Source of the DNA: an archaeon
Lineage (GTDB): Archaea; Nanobdellota; Nanobdellia; Pacearchaeales; GW2011-AR1
DNA length: 64,000 nt
NCBI GenBank assembly: GCA_021107855.1
Contig: JAIORZ010000002.1
Span: forward strand, 309,425 to 373,424
Direction: 5' to 3'
Below the pieces are notes generated by a model, which was not told where the DNA came from, did no database searches, and was given only the letters and a program-made list of their open reading frames with translations. Positions 47,246 through 56,811 of this stretch are shown piece after piece. The position numbers and the translations under genes are program-made. Position 1 is the first letter of the stretch, and every line of letters begins with the position of its first letter.

Positions 47246-47593
47246 ATGGCCACAGAAGAAGAAATTTACCTCTCAATATCTTTGCCAAATTATAAAACAA
47301 GCAAGCTGAACACTCTAATGGCACAGACAGACCTCCTCCAAATTCTCAAAAAACTCCACAAGCTCAAGGTCCTCTCCCGTCGAAAATGCGACCTCAAAAA
47401 GAGTCTCCAAAAACAAATAACATCTACACTCATCCAAATAGATTCAATCCAAAATAAACTACCAACTTCAAAAGTTCCGAAGACAATACAGAAAAGAAAG
47501 AAAATAGAAAAGAAAGAAACTTTTTCAAAACGTAGCACAATAGAAAAAGAATTACAACTAATCAATGAAAAATTACGAGAACTAAATTCTTAG
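47246..47593 (+). CDS. Hypothetical protein, predicted helical
   Basis: ORF immediately downstream of 46560-47237. Confidence 0.55.
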   Translation: MATEEEIYLSISLPNYKTSKLNTLMAQTDLLQILKKLHKLKVLSRRKCDLKKSLQKQITSTLIQIDSIQNKLPTSKVPKTIQKRKKIEKKETFSKRSTIEKELQLINEKLRELNS

Positions 47594-47655
47594 CTCACCG
47601 AAATACTTAGTAAGCAAAACCCTAATTTTAAAAACTCCAAATTTTTAACAATATA

Positions 47656-49545
47656 ATGGACAGAAAAGAACTAATAAAAAAATACATCGAATTCTTTAAA
47701 TCGAAAGACCACGCCCAAATTAAAAATTCATCTCTTGTTCCAGAAAACGACCCAACAGTTCTCTTCACAACCGCCGGAATGCATCCCTTAGTCCCGTTCC
47801 TTCTGGGAGAAACACACCCTCAAGGAAAACGAGTAGTAAATGTACAAAGGTGTATTAGGACGGGAGATATAGAGGAAGTAGGTGATACGACGCATCATAC
47901 ATTTTTCGAAATGCTTGGGAATTGGTCGCTTGGAGATTACTTCAAAAAAGGGGGAATTGAAATGTCTTATGAATTTTTAACAAAAACTCTAGGCTTAAAA
48001 AAAGAAAGGTTAGCGGTATCGGTTTTTAAAGGAGATGAAAATGGTCCTCGCGATAAAGAGTCAGCACAAATTTGGAAGGACCAGGGAGTTTCAGAAGAAC
48101 GAATCGCATATCTACCAGCAGAAGATAATTGGTGGGGTCCTGCTGGGCAAACCGGTCCATGCGGTCCATGCACTGAAATGTTCTATTGGAAATTAAATGA
48201 TGAGCCAGCCCCAAAAAAGTTTGACCCCGAAGACGATAATTGGGTAGAAATTTGGAATGATGTTTTAATGGAATATAATAAAGATTCTGAGGGAAATTAC
48301 AACAAAGCCTCCCAGCAAAACGTCGACACTGGGATGGGAACAGAAAGAACAGTAGCGGTTTTGGATGGCTTGGAAGACAACTATTTAGCAGACATGTGGA
48401 AACCAATAATCGAAAAAGTAGAAACCATTTCAAAACACACATATAGCGAAGGTGAAACAATAAAGAGAGCAATGCGAATCATCGCAGACCACATCAAAGC
48501 CGCAACATTCATAATCAACGACGGCATAACCCCCAGCAATTCCGACCAAGGCTATGTCCTAAGAAGATTAATCCGAAGAGCAATCCGTTACGGGAAAACA
48601 TTAGGAATCGAATCATTCACATCTCAAGTAGCAAACGCAATATATCCGATTTACGATGATTATGAATTGGACAAAGAAAAAATCAATTCGGAATTAATAA
48701 GAGAAGAAGAAAAATTTAACTTGACTTTAGAGAACGGATTGAAAATAGCAGAAAGAGTATTCAAAAATAAAACACAAATCAGCGGTGAAAAATTCAACAA
48801 ACTAATGAATGACCCAAACAAAGCGGACTTAATAGGAAGGGTATTTGAAAAAAGAGAAAATAAAAAAGACTATTCATTAAAAAATCCTAAACTATCTGAG
48901 AAAGAAATTGACGACGCCACCATAAATGGGAAAGAAGCGTTTTTACTTTATCAAAGTTATGGGTTCCCTATTGAAATGATAGACGAACTAGCCATGGCAA
49001 AAAATCTAGTTGTAAATCATAGGGATTTCAAAAACGAATGCAAGAAACATCAAGAGCTCTCCCGTACAGCCTCAGCAGGAAAATTCAAATCAGGACTAGC
49101 GGACAACTCCGGACAAACAACAAAACTCCACACCGCATCCCACCTCCTAAACGAAGCCCTAAGAGAAGTCCTCAAAGACAAAAACATTTCTCAACGTGGT
49201 TCCAACATCACCCCAGAACGCCTAAGGTTCGACTTCAACTTCAACCGAAAACTGACCGATGAAGAGAAGCAAGAAATTGAAGACTTAATTAACGAAAAAA
49301 TAAAGGAATCAATCCCCGTCGAACTTCAAGAGATGTCGGTTCAAGAAGCAAAGGAAATGGGAGCACACGGGATGTTCGATGATAAATACGGAGACAAAGT
49401 AAAAGTCTACAAAATCGGAAATTTTTCCAAGGAAATTTGTGCTGGTCCACATGTCCAAAATACTTCAGAACTTGGGACATTCAAAATCAAAAAAGAAGGA
49501 TCTTCGTCTTCTGGTGTTAGAAGAATCAAAGCAACCTTAAGCTGA
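47656..49545 (+). CDS. alaS: Alanyl-tRNA synthetase, short (bacterial/CPR-like) form without C-terminal C-Ala domain
   Basis: TTAGMHPLVPFLLGETHPQGKRVVNVQRCIRTGDIEEVGDTTHHTFFEMLGNWSLGDYF; editing HTASH and CAGPH motifs; ends at the SAD domain (629 aa). Confidence 0.92.
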   Translation: MDRKELIKKYIEFFKSKDHAQIKNSSLVPENDPTVLFTTAGMHPLVPFLLGETHPQGKRVVNVQRCIRTGDIEEVGDTTHHTFFEMLGNWSLGDYFKKGGIEMSYEFLTKTLGLKKERLAVSVFKGDENGPRDKESAQIWKDQGVSEERIAYLPAEDNWWGPAGQTGPCGPCTEMFYWKLNDEPAPKKFDPEDDNWVEIWNDVLMEYNKDSEGNYNKASQQNVDTGMGTERTVAVLDGLEDNYLADMWKPIIEKVETISKHTYSEGETIKRAMRIIADHIKAATFIINDGITPSNSDQGYVLRRLIRRAIRYGKTLGIESFTSQVANAIYPIYDDYELDKEKINSELIREEEKFNLTLENGLKIAERVFKNKTQISGEKFNKLMNDPNKADLIGRVFEKRENKKDYSLKNPKLSEKEIDDATINGKEAFLLYQSYGFPIEMIDELAMAKNLVVNHRDFKNECKKHQELSRTASAGKFKSGLADNSGQTTKLHTASHLLNEALREVLKDKNISQRGSNITPERLRFDFNFNRKLTDEEKQEIEDLINEKIKESIPVELQEMSVQEAKEMGAHGMFDDKYGDKVKVYKIGNFSKEICAGPHVQNTSELGTFKIKKEGSSSSGVRRIKATLS

Positions 49546-49941
49546 TTTTATCCTCTTAACTTTTTTCAAAATCTCTTCAACCAATCTCTCCGCTCTTCGG
49601 TTTACTTTATAATCATATTCCATCTTCGCCCTATCTTTCTGCATCTGCCTATTCTGACTCATCAAAATCACCGGAGCCTGCAACGCCGCAATACAACTCA
49701 AAACCAAATTCAAAAGAATAAAAGGATACGGGTCCCATCCGTCTATCCAAGCATAAACATTCACAGTCATCCAAATCCCCAAAAAAACCAAAAACGAAAG
49801 AATAAAAGTCCAACTTCCAGCCCATTTAGAAAGCGCATCAGCAGCTCTTTCCCCAGAAGTCCGCTGTCTAGTCAAAACATTATTAGCAGTTTTAGGTTTC
49901 ACCGGCTTATTTTTAGTCGCAACTTTCACCATATCAGACAA
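49537..49941 (-). CDS. DUF1003-like membrane protein
   Basis: SGERAADALSKWAGSWTFILSFLVFLGIWMTVN...DPYPFILLNLVLSCIAALQAPVILMSQNRQMQKDR. Confidence 0.9.
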   Translation of the reverse strand: MSDMVKVATKNKPVKPKTANNVLTRQRTSGERAADALSKWAGSWTFILSFLVFLGIWMTVNVYAWIDGWDPYPFILLNLVLSCIAALQAPVILMSQNRQMQKDRAKMEYDYKVNRRAERLVEEILKKVKRIKSA

Positions 49942-49966
49942 AACAAAACCTACTTTAAAAAACTAA

Positions 49967-52900
49967 TCATTCCAAATAAACAGAAGGCATCCCGGGTTTA
50001 GCTTTCTTCGCCATATTCTTCGGGTCAATCTTCTCAGAATCATTAACCGTAAAAACTTCCACCTCCCTCTCAATCTCCGCCCCAATCCTACCAACATCAA
50101 CACCCTCCCTCTCAAACGGCATCACATAAACATAAACCTTCTTTGTGCCCTTTTTCAAAATCCCCTTAACCCTCTCAATAATCTTACCATTCAAATCCAT
50201 CATCTCAGACTTCTTCTCAATTTTAGACTCATCAAATTCAGGCCAAGAAAAATCAGAAACAAAAACTTTGTTCCCCAACTTCTCCCACAATTCCTCACTA
50301 ATATGTGGACAAATCGGACTCAACAACTTCAAAAATTTCTCCAATGTATCCATAGAAGCCTCCTTCTCAGACGCAATCAAATCAAACAACTCCCTAATCT
50401 CAATCGTCGCCTTTCTATACAAAAATTCGTCATAATACTTCGAAACATTTCTAACAACCTCATTAACTTTAGATTCCAATTTTGCGGAATCCTTATCAAT
50501 TTTAACACTATCAAAAACTCCAAAAATTCTCTTGACAAATCTCAAGCTCCCAATAATCCCCCTCTCACTCCAATCAATATCCTTATCAGGAGAAGCCAAA
50601 CTGGACAAGAAAAACCTCGCAGTATCGATGCCATATTTATCAGAAACGCTTTCCGGCAAAACAACATTCCCCTTAGACTTACTCATCTTACTCCCATCCT
50701 CAGCATGAAGCATACCCTGATGAAACAACGAAGCAAACGGCTCTCCAAAATCAAACATTCCTAAATCCCTCAAAAATTTAACATAAAACCGAGAATAAAT
50801 CAAATGCATACACGCATGCTCCTGTCCCCCAACATACCTATCCACCGGACACCAACTCTTAACCTTCTCAGAATCAAAAATACTCTCATCATTATTCGGG
50901 TCACAAAATCTCAAAAAATACCACGAAGAATTAACAAAAGTATCCATAGTATCCGTCTCACGCTTAGCCTTCTTCCCGCACTTCGGACATTTAACATTAA
51001 CCCATTTCTCATTCGTCAGCAACGGATTGCCGTCGCCAAACTTAACCTTCCGAGGCAACTTAACAGGAAATTCGTCTTCGGGGACAGGAACGGCACCGCA
51101 ATCTTTACAATGTATGATGGGGATAGGTGTCCCCCAATATCTCTGTCTAGAAATCCCCCAATCTCTCAATTTAAAATTGACGACCTTTTTACCTAATCCT
51201 TTTGATTCCAAATGCTGGGTGATTCTTTCTTTGGCTTCGTTGTTATTCATTCCGTTGAAATCGCCTGAATTGACAAGATCGCCTGAATCAACATAAGCCT
51301 CTTTAGAAATATCTCCACCCTTAACGACTTCCTTAACATCAATCCCATACTTTCTTGCAAACTCAAAATCCCTCTTATCATGTGCTGGAACCCCCATAAC
51401 CATCCCACTACCATAATCAGCAACGACAAAATTCCCAACATAAACGGGAATCCTCTCGCCATTAATAGGATTAACAGCATACGAACCACTAAACACACCC
51501 TTCTTCTCCATATCCCCTAACTCCTTCTCAGAAACACTCCCAAGTCCTTTTAAAAATTCTTCGACCTTCTCTCTCTCAGAATCCTTAACCAAATCCATCA
51601 ACTTTTGATGTTGAGCGGAGACAACCATAAATGTAACTCCAAACAAAGTATCAGGACGGGTTGTGAAGATTGGCCATGTTTGGCTCCCAATAATTTTGTC
51701 TAACAACTCGGGGAATTCGTTTGTTCCCATATGTTTTTTAATAAAATGTCCATGATTTTTAAGTTCAATCAACTCCCCTCCAAGTTCTTCATTATATAAT
51801 TTTGAACCTTGCATTATTTCTTCATAATCATTATTAGTTGTAAAAATAATTATCTCGCTAATATTTTTTTTAATATCTTTATCAATTTTAAAATCATAAA
51901 AGACCTCTGCCTTTTCATTATAATATTTAAGTACACATTTTTTAGCAGGTGCAATTAAAATTAATTTTTTAATTTTTGTTTTTGTTTCTCCCAGCCATCT
52001 AACTAAAAAAGCACATCCTAAACTATGTCCAATCAATATTGTATTTTCATTAACTCCTAATTTCTCAAATTCATTCTTCCAATCTTCATAAACCGGGTTA
52101 TTATAATTCGGCATTAGTGGAATATCCACTTTTATTCTATCTTCTATTTTATTTTTTATCCACAACATCCAAGGTTGCTCATTTGGTTCAAAATACCCTT
52201 TGTCACTATTAGCATTCAAAAATTGACTCCCATGCACAATCACAACATTTCCCTTCTCCCCCCCCTCCACCTCAAGCATAATCTCCGTTCCATAACTCTT
52301 CCCAATCCAATTCCTCTGCATCGTCTTAGTCGTCTCCGGCCAATCAATATCATTCAGACCCTCATACAACTCATCAGCGTAATCCGTAATCTTAAAAAAC
52401 CACTGCTTCAAATGCTTAACCTCGACGCTACTGTCCTCATGCCTCCAACAATTCCCATCATGAACCTGCTCATTCGCCAAAACAGTATTACACTCAGGAC
52501 ACCAATTAACAGCCGACTCCTTCTGATAAGCCAGCCCCTTCTCAAACATCTTCAAAAAAATCCACTGGTCCCACCTATAAAATTTAGGGTCATCCGTAGA
52601 AATCATCCTAGACCAATCGTAACTCAACCCCAACGCTTTTTGCTGCTTAATATAATTGGCAATAGACTTTTTGTTATAATCCTCGGGATGCTCCCCAGCT
52701 TCAATCGCGGCATTCTCGGCAGGCAACCCCAAAGCGTCATATCCCATAGGATGTATAACATTAAACCCGCTCATAATTTTAAACCGAGCCAAAATATCCC
52801 CAATCGTATAATTCCAAGCGTGCCCCATGTGCAAACCAGACCCCGACGGATAAGGAAACATCTCAAGAACATAAAACTTCTCCCGTGGGTCATCATCCCC

Positions 52901-52972
52901 AGTCTCAAATATCTTAGCCTCCGCCCAACGCTTTTGCCACTTCTTCTCAATCCCCTTAAAATTAATCTCCAT
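49967..52972 (-). CDS. leuS: Leucyl-tRNA synthetase (bacterial type) with an internal alpha/beta hydrolase (RBBP9/YdeN-like) insertion
   Basis: YPSGSGLHMGHAWNYTIGD (HIGH), TTRPDTLFGVTF (editing), MSKSKGNVV (KMSKS). Residues about 242-430 = VVIVHGSQF...ILIGHSLGCAFLVRWL...FTTNNDYEEIM...NHGHF. Confidence 0.95.
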   Translation of the reverse strand: MEINFKGIEKKWQKRWAEAKIFETGDDDPREKFYVLEMFPYPSGSGLHMGHAWNYTIGDILARFKIMSGFNVIHPMGYDALGLPAENAAIEAGEHPEDYNKKSIANYIKQQKALGLSYDWSRMISTDDPKFYRWDQWIFLKMFEKGLAYQKESAVNWCPECNTVLANEQVHDGNCWRHEDSSVEVKHLKQWFFKITDYADELYEGLNDIDWPETTKTMQRNWIGKSYGTEIMLEVEGGEKGNVVIVHGSQFLNANSDKGYFEPNEQPWMLWIKNKIEDRIKVDIPLMPNYNNPVYEDWKNEFEKLGVNENTILIGHSLGCAFLVRWLGETKTKIKKLILIAPAKKCVLKYYNEKAEVFYDFKIDKDIKKNISEIIIFTTNNDYEEIMQGSKLYNEELGGELIELKNHGHFIKKHMGTNEFPELLDKIIGSQTWPIFTTRPDTLFGVTFMVVSAQHQKLMDLVKDSEREKVEEFLKGLGSVSEKELGDMEKKGVFSGSYAVNPINGERIPVYVGNFVVADYGSGMVMGVPAHDKRDFEFARKYGIDVKEVVKGGDISKEAYVDSGDLVNSGDFNGMNNNEAKERITQHLESKGLGKKVVNFKLRDWGISRQRYWGTPIPIIHCKDCGAVPVPEDEFPVKLPRKVKFGDGNPLLTNEKWVNVKCPKCGKKAKRETDTMDTFVNSSWYFLRFCDPNNDESIFDSEKVKSWCPVDRYVGGQEHACMHLIYSRFYVKFLRDLGMFDFGEPFASLFHQGMLHAEDGSKMSKSKGNVVLPESVSDKYGIDTARFFLSSLASPDKDIDWSERGIIGSLRFVKRIFGVFDSVKIDKDSAKLESKVNEVVRNVSKYYDEFLYRKATIEIRELFDLIASEKEASMDTLEKFLKLLSPICPHISEELWEKLGNKVFVSDFSWPEFDESKIEKKSEMMDLNGKIIERVKGILKKGTKKVYVYVMPFEREGVDVGRIGAEIEREVEVFTVNDSEKIDPKNMAKKAKPGMPSVYLE

Positions 52973-53018
52973 AACAGACCCAAAAAATCAAACATTAAAA
53001 AACTTTCCCCGACACAAA

Positions 53019-53384
53019 TTAATACTTCGGCTCGCAATTACAATAATCTAAAACATCTTTATTATATCTCTTACAAACATCACACGAACAATGATTGTCT
53101 TTCATAAACTTCAAAATCCTCTGCATCTCAAACATCGCAACCCTCGCATTCCCCGAAATCAACTCAGCCGACTTCTTAATTTCCCGCTTCGTCTTCACAT
53201 TCAACTTCACCTTATTCGCCCTCTTATTCGACAGATACTGACTAATCGCAGCCTTACTAATTCCAAGCGCATTCCCGGCCTTCTCATAACTAAGCCCATA
53301 CTTCTTCGTCAAAAGCCTCGCCAACTCTTTCCGAACAGCCGGAATGATATACCAAACTTCAATTTCCTGCGGTAATAAATACAT
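53019..53384 (-). CDS. HTH transcriptional regulator with C-terminal Cys cluster
   Basis: RKELARLLTKKYGLSYEKAGNALGISKAAISQYLSNKRA; HCSCDVCKRYNKDVLDYCNC. Confidence 0.8.
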   Translation of the reverse strand: MYLLPQEIEVWYIIPAVRKELARLLTKKYGLSYEKAGNALGISKAAISQYLSNKRANKVKLNVKTKREIKKSAELISGNARVAMFEMQRILKFMKDNHCSCDVCKRYNKDVLDYCNCEPKY

Positions 53385-53433
53385 GTTAACGATAGTTAAC
53401 TTCTCTTTTTAAAATCTTCTAAAATAAACAATC

Positions 53434-53640
53434 TTAATTCCTGTGATCTTCCCCTATCGCATGCCACTTCTCGACTCTCTCCACTTCTTTTAAGGCCGCC
53501 TCAAGACCAATTATATGAGGAGGAACCTTAGAATTTGTATTATACTCTGTCTCGCCAATAGCAAATTCTATACCCTCTCTTAGTCTTATGATATAATCAC
53601 CGTTAGAAGAGTCCCTAGAACTGTACTCTTTATCAATCAT
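53434..53640 (-). CDS. Hypothetical small protein
   Basis: 68-aa ORF. Confidence 0.4.
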   Translation of the reverse strand: MIDKEYSSRDSSNGDYIIRLREGIEFAIGETEYNTNSKVPPHIIGLEAALKEVERVEKWHAIGEDHRN

Positions 53641-53682
53641 AGGCTATACATATAACCGCACTTTATAAAAATTTACATCTCA

Positions 53683-53865
53683 CTAAGAAACACTAATCGC
53701 CCCAACCGGACATCCGCTCGCAGCCGCCTTCTCACAAGTCAATTCTTTAACCTCGCCCTTAACCGCATGAGCTTTCCCAGAATTCAACTTAAAACTCTTC
53801 GGACAAGTCGCAACACAAGCACCACACCCAATACACTTATCCTGATTCACCACTATCTTTGCCAT
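53683..53865 (-). CDS. 4Fe-4S ferredoxin
   Basis: VNQDKCIGCGACVATCPKSF...CEKAAASGCPVGAISV. Confidence 0.92.
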   Translation of the reverse strand: MAKIVVNQDKCIGCGACVATCPKSFKLNSGKAHAVKGEVKELTCEKAAASGCPVGAISVS

Positions 53866-54046
53866 CTTTTATCGCCCCTTCATTTAATTCCGAATTCCCA
53901 AAATCACTAATCCTAAAATACTCATTCTCAACATCTCCCACCGCGGCTCCTGTAATCGCATTCCCAGTCATCCCTGAAAAAAACAAAAATCCCAAACCAA
54001 CAACAACTAAAATCCCAATACCAATCGCGACATTTCGACTAACCAT
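53837..54046 (-). CDS. Small single-TM protein overlapping the ferredoxin start
   Basis: IGIGILVVVGLGFLFFSGMTGNAITGAAVGDVENEY. Confidence 0.55.
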   Translation of the reverse strand: MVSRNVAIGIGILVVVGLGFLFFSGMTGNAITGAAVGDVENEYFRISDFGNSELNEGAIKDGKDSGESG

Positions 54047-54096
54047 AACACCCCCGAGACAAGAACATTTATAAATTTAACCAACGTAAAAACCCC

Positions 54097-54645
54097 ATGA
54101 TAGTCTGGATTTCAATCGCCATAGCAGTAATCATAGTCGCAGTATTTCTGATTTATTACAACCGTTTCGTTACACTGTCCCATCAAATCGACAATTCCCT
54201 CGCACAAATCGACGTCCAATTGCGAAAACGTTCCGACCTAATTCCAAATTTATTATCCGCAGTAAAGGGCTATATGAAACACGAGCGGGCTGCGATAAAA
54301 GAAGTAACCGACGCGAGAAAGGCCATGATGTCAGCGAAGGGAATTGAGAAAAAAATGAAAGCGGGAAACCAAATGCAAGAAGCACTAAAATCAATCTTCG
54401 CAATCGCAGAAGGCTATCCAGACTTAAAGGCAAGCACAAATTTCTTACAACTACAACAGGAACTTTCTGCAATAGAGGACAAGGTTGCATATGCAAGGCA
54501 ATATTACAATGACGGAATTATGACATACAACGTGATGACGAGCAAAGTCCCAGGCATGTGGTTCGCTTCCATGTACGGATTCAAAACAAAAGAATATCTA
54601 AAAATTCCGAAGGCAGCGAAGGCTGTTCCAAAGATTAAATTCTAA
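54097..54645 (+). CDS. LemA family protein
   Basis: YNRFVTLSHQIDNSLAQIDVQLRKRSDLIPNLLSAVKGYMKHE. Confidence 0.93.
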   Translation: MIVWISIAIAVIIVAVFLIYYNRFVTLSHQIDNSLAQIDVQLRKRSDLIPNLLSAVKGYMKHERAAIKEVTDARKAMMSAKGIEKKMKAGNQMQEALKSIFAIAEGYPDLKASTNFLQLQQELSAIEDKVAYARQYYNDGIMTYNVMTSKVPGMWFASMYGFKTKEYLKIPKAAKAVPKIKF

Positions 54646-54701
54646 AAGATATTTTGCGATATACTATATTTAAATATATATAATACACTATACACATCAA
54701 A

Positions 54702-55586
54702 ATGAACAGACTCTCCTTCCGCGACGAAATCAAAAAAAATAAAATATCTTCCTACTTCTTAATCGGAATTGTCTTCTTTGTCCTCTTAGCCCTAACCTAC
54801 ACAATCGCATTCATCATCGGCGGCGACTACTTTTTCATAATCCTCATCATCGGAATCCCAATCTCAATCGCCTACATCCTAATCGGCTTCTACAAATCAG
54901 ACAAAATAGCAATAGCTTCAGCAAACGCGAAACTAGCCAAACAACAAGAATACCGTCAATATCACAACCTCGTCGAAGGACTCTGTCTAGCATCCGGTCT
55001 CCCAAAACCAAAACTCTATGTCATGCAAAACCCACAAATCAACGCCTTCGCCTCAGGACGAGACCCACAACACGCCGTCGTTTGCGTCACAACAGGATTA
55101 CTAGAAAAACTCAACAAGCAAGAAATCGAAGGCGTCCTTGCACACGAACTCTCACACATCGCAAACTACGACATCCGTTTTATGACTTTAACCGCAGTTC
55201 TCGTCGGAATGATTGCAATAATTTCCCAAATATTTTTAAGAACTTTATTCTGGTCTTCAATTTCTGGGCGAAGCAATAGGGAGAATAATAATGCGGTTTT
55301 AATGATAATTGGAATAATATTGGCAATTCTAGCTCCAATAATCGTAGCCTTAGTTCAACTTGCAATATCAAGAAAACGAGAATACGCAGCCGATTCTTCT
55401 GCTGTCAAATTCATGAGAACCCCAACTGGACTAATAGGAGCTTTGACAAAAATCAAAAATAATAAACCGATGAAAATGTCAGGAGCAGTCGCACCTCTTT
55501 TTATTGCAAAACCTTCCAAGGCGAAAGAGTGGTTTTCAACGCATCCACCTCTTTCTGAAAGAATTAAAAAATTAGAAAGAATGTAA
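54702..55586 (+). CDS. htpX: HtpX-like M48 membrane zinc metalloprotease
   Basis: EGVLAHELSHIANYD (HExxH), REYAADSSAVKFM, WFSTHPPLSERIKKL. Confidence 0.94.
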   Translation: MNRLSFRDEIKKNKISSYFLIGIVFFVLLALTYTIAFIIGGDYFFIILIIGIPISIAYILIGFYKSDKIAIASANAKLAKQQEYRQYHNLVEGLCLASGLPKPKLYVMQNPQINAFASGRDPQHAVVCVTTGLLEKLNKQEIEGVLAHELSHIANYDIRFMTLTAVLVGMIAIISQIFLRTLFWSSISGRSNRENNNAVLMIIGIILAILAPIIVALVQLAISRKREYAADSSAVKFMRTPTGLIGALTKIKNNKPMKMSGAVAPLFIAKPSKAKEWFSTHPPLSERIKKLERM

Positions 55587-55597
55587 ATTTTTGATTA

Positions 55598-56746
55598 TTA
55601 CCTACTTTTAACAAACCTATCAACATCCTCGATATAATATGACGCAAGCGCCGTCCACTCATCATCAATTCCACTATAAAAATCCATTCTCCCCCCATCG
55701 ACAACAGCCCCACTTGTAAAAACAGTATTTGGGACATATCCATCTTTAGGCATTAATTCTCTAAAATCCTCTCTATCTAAAAAAGTAGGACTAATATCCA
55801 AAACTTTCCATGGATTCTTCAAGTCAAGAGTCATTAATTTAGTAACATATTTTGTCCTACCCTCAACCATTGTCGTCTCATGATACGCCTCAAGCCATCC
55901 ATAAGGTCTCTTAACTGAAGGACTCCCAGTGCCCGTCACCTCTCTATTTTTACTTGGAGTTAATAGATGGTCTTGTCCCCAATGCACCAAATCAGGAGAG
56001 TAAGAAATCCAAATACCTGGTGTGCTTAATGTCTCAAATCCGTTTGGACGCTTAAATGATGCATATAATTCATCCCCTTTCTTCATTATTTCTGTTGTAG
56101 AGGGCGATGAAACTTTCTCTGGGAAAATCGCAATGTCCTTCCCTTTTATTTCAAAATGTGGTGTATTATCAGAAGTAACCCTTTCTAAGTCATCAAGATT
56201 TTTTATATTTCTTGTAGATAATATATGACTATTCACACCAAATTCTCTATGAGGAGTAGAATAAGTAACAAAGTATCTACCGTCCTCAAAACTCGTTAAC
56301 CTAACATCTTCAAGCCCAAATCTCTCATATTCCCAAGCAGGATATATAATAGGATTCCAATTTCTTTCCATAACGTCTCTATTCTCATTCAATACAACCA
56401 TTCTTGGTAAAGAAATATGCCTCAGTCTTGAAGGTCCATTCTTGGGAACGACATTTTTTTTATGAATTTCCTTTAAATCCTTTCTATCTATAATATCATA
56501 TTGAATATCTAGAGATGCCTTCTCCTTATTTTTAATATTAAAATATGGAAGTAGAACTTTACCCTGCTCTCTTTTTCTAGGAGATTCAGCAACCCTTACA
56601 TACAGTATAGTTTCTAGCCCCTTACTCGTCCTAACAGAAGTAACCCCTGGATTAAATGTCCCAACTATTTTGGAGTATTCACCAAGTGGAGAATAATCCT
56701 TAGGTGATGCAATAAGTTTTATTTCAAAAGGTTTTGGCGATTCCAT
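55598..56746 (-). CDS. Glycoside hydrolase family 130-like (mannoside phosphorylase-type beta-propeller)
   Basis: ERFGLEDVRLTSFEDGRYFVTYST; WISYSPDLVHWGQ. Confidence 0.65.
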   Translation of the reverse strand: MESPKPFEIKLIASPKDYSPLGEYSKIVGTFNPGVTSVRTSKGLETILYVRVAESPRKREQGKVLLPYFNIKNKEKASLDIQYDIIDRKDLKEIHKKNVVPKNGPSRLRHISLPRMVVLNENRDVMERNWNPIIYPAWEYERFGLEDVRLTSFEDGRYFVTYSTPHREFGVNSHILSTRNIKNLDDLERVTSDNTPHFEIKGKDIAIFPEKVSSPSTTEIMKKGDELYASFKRPNGFETLSTPGIWISYSPDLVHWGQDHLLTPSKNREVTGTGSPSVKRPYGWLEAYHETTMVEGRTKYVTKLMTLDLKNPWKVLDISPTFLDREDFRELMPKDGYVPNTVFTSGAVVDGGRMDFYSGIDDEWTALASYYIEDVDRFVKSR

Positions 56747-56811
56747 ATTAATTATTAATCATTTAGAAGTAAACGACAAAAACTTTCATCCTTCTTAAAC
56801 CATTGGGTATC

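Noticed and set aside
49967-52972. Intein in LeuRS
   Set aside because: The inserted segment lacks intein N-terminal Cys/Ser block and C-terminal HN-C/S/T; it has alpha/beta hydrolase motifs instead.
52175-53107. 310-aa plus-strand ORF
   Set aside because: Antisense to LeuRS; low-complexity, His/Leu/Pro/Ile-rich composition typical of a spurious reverse-strand ORF.
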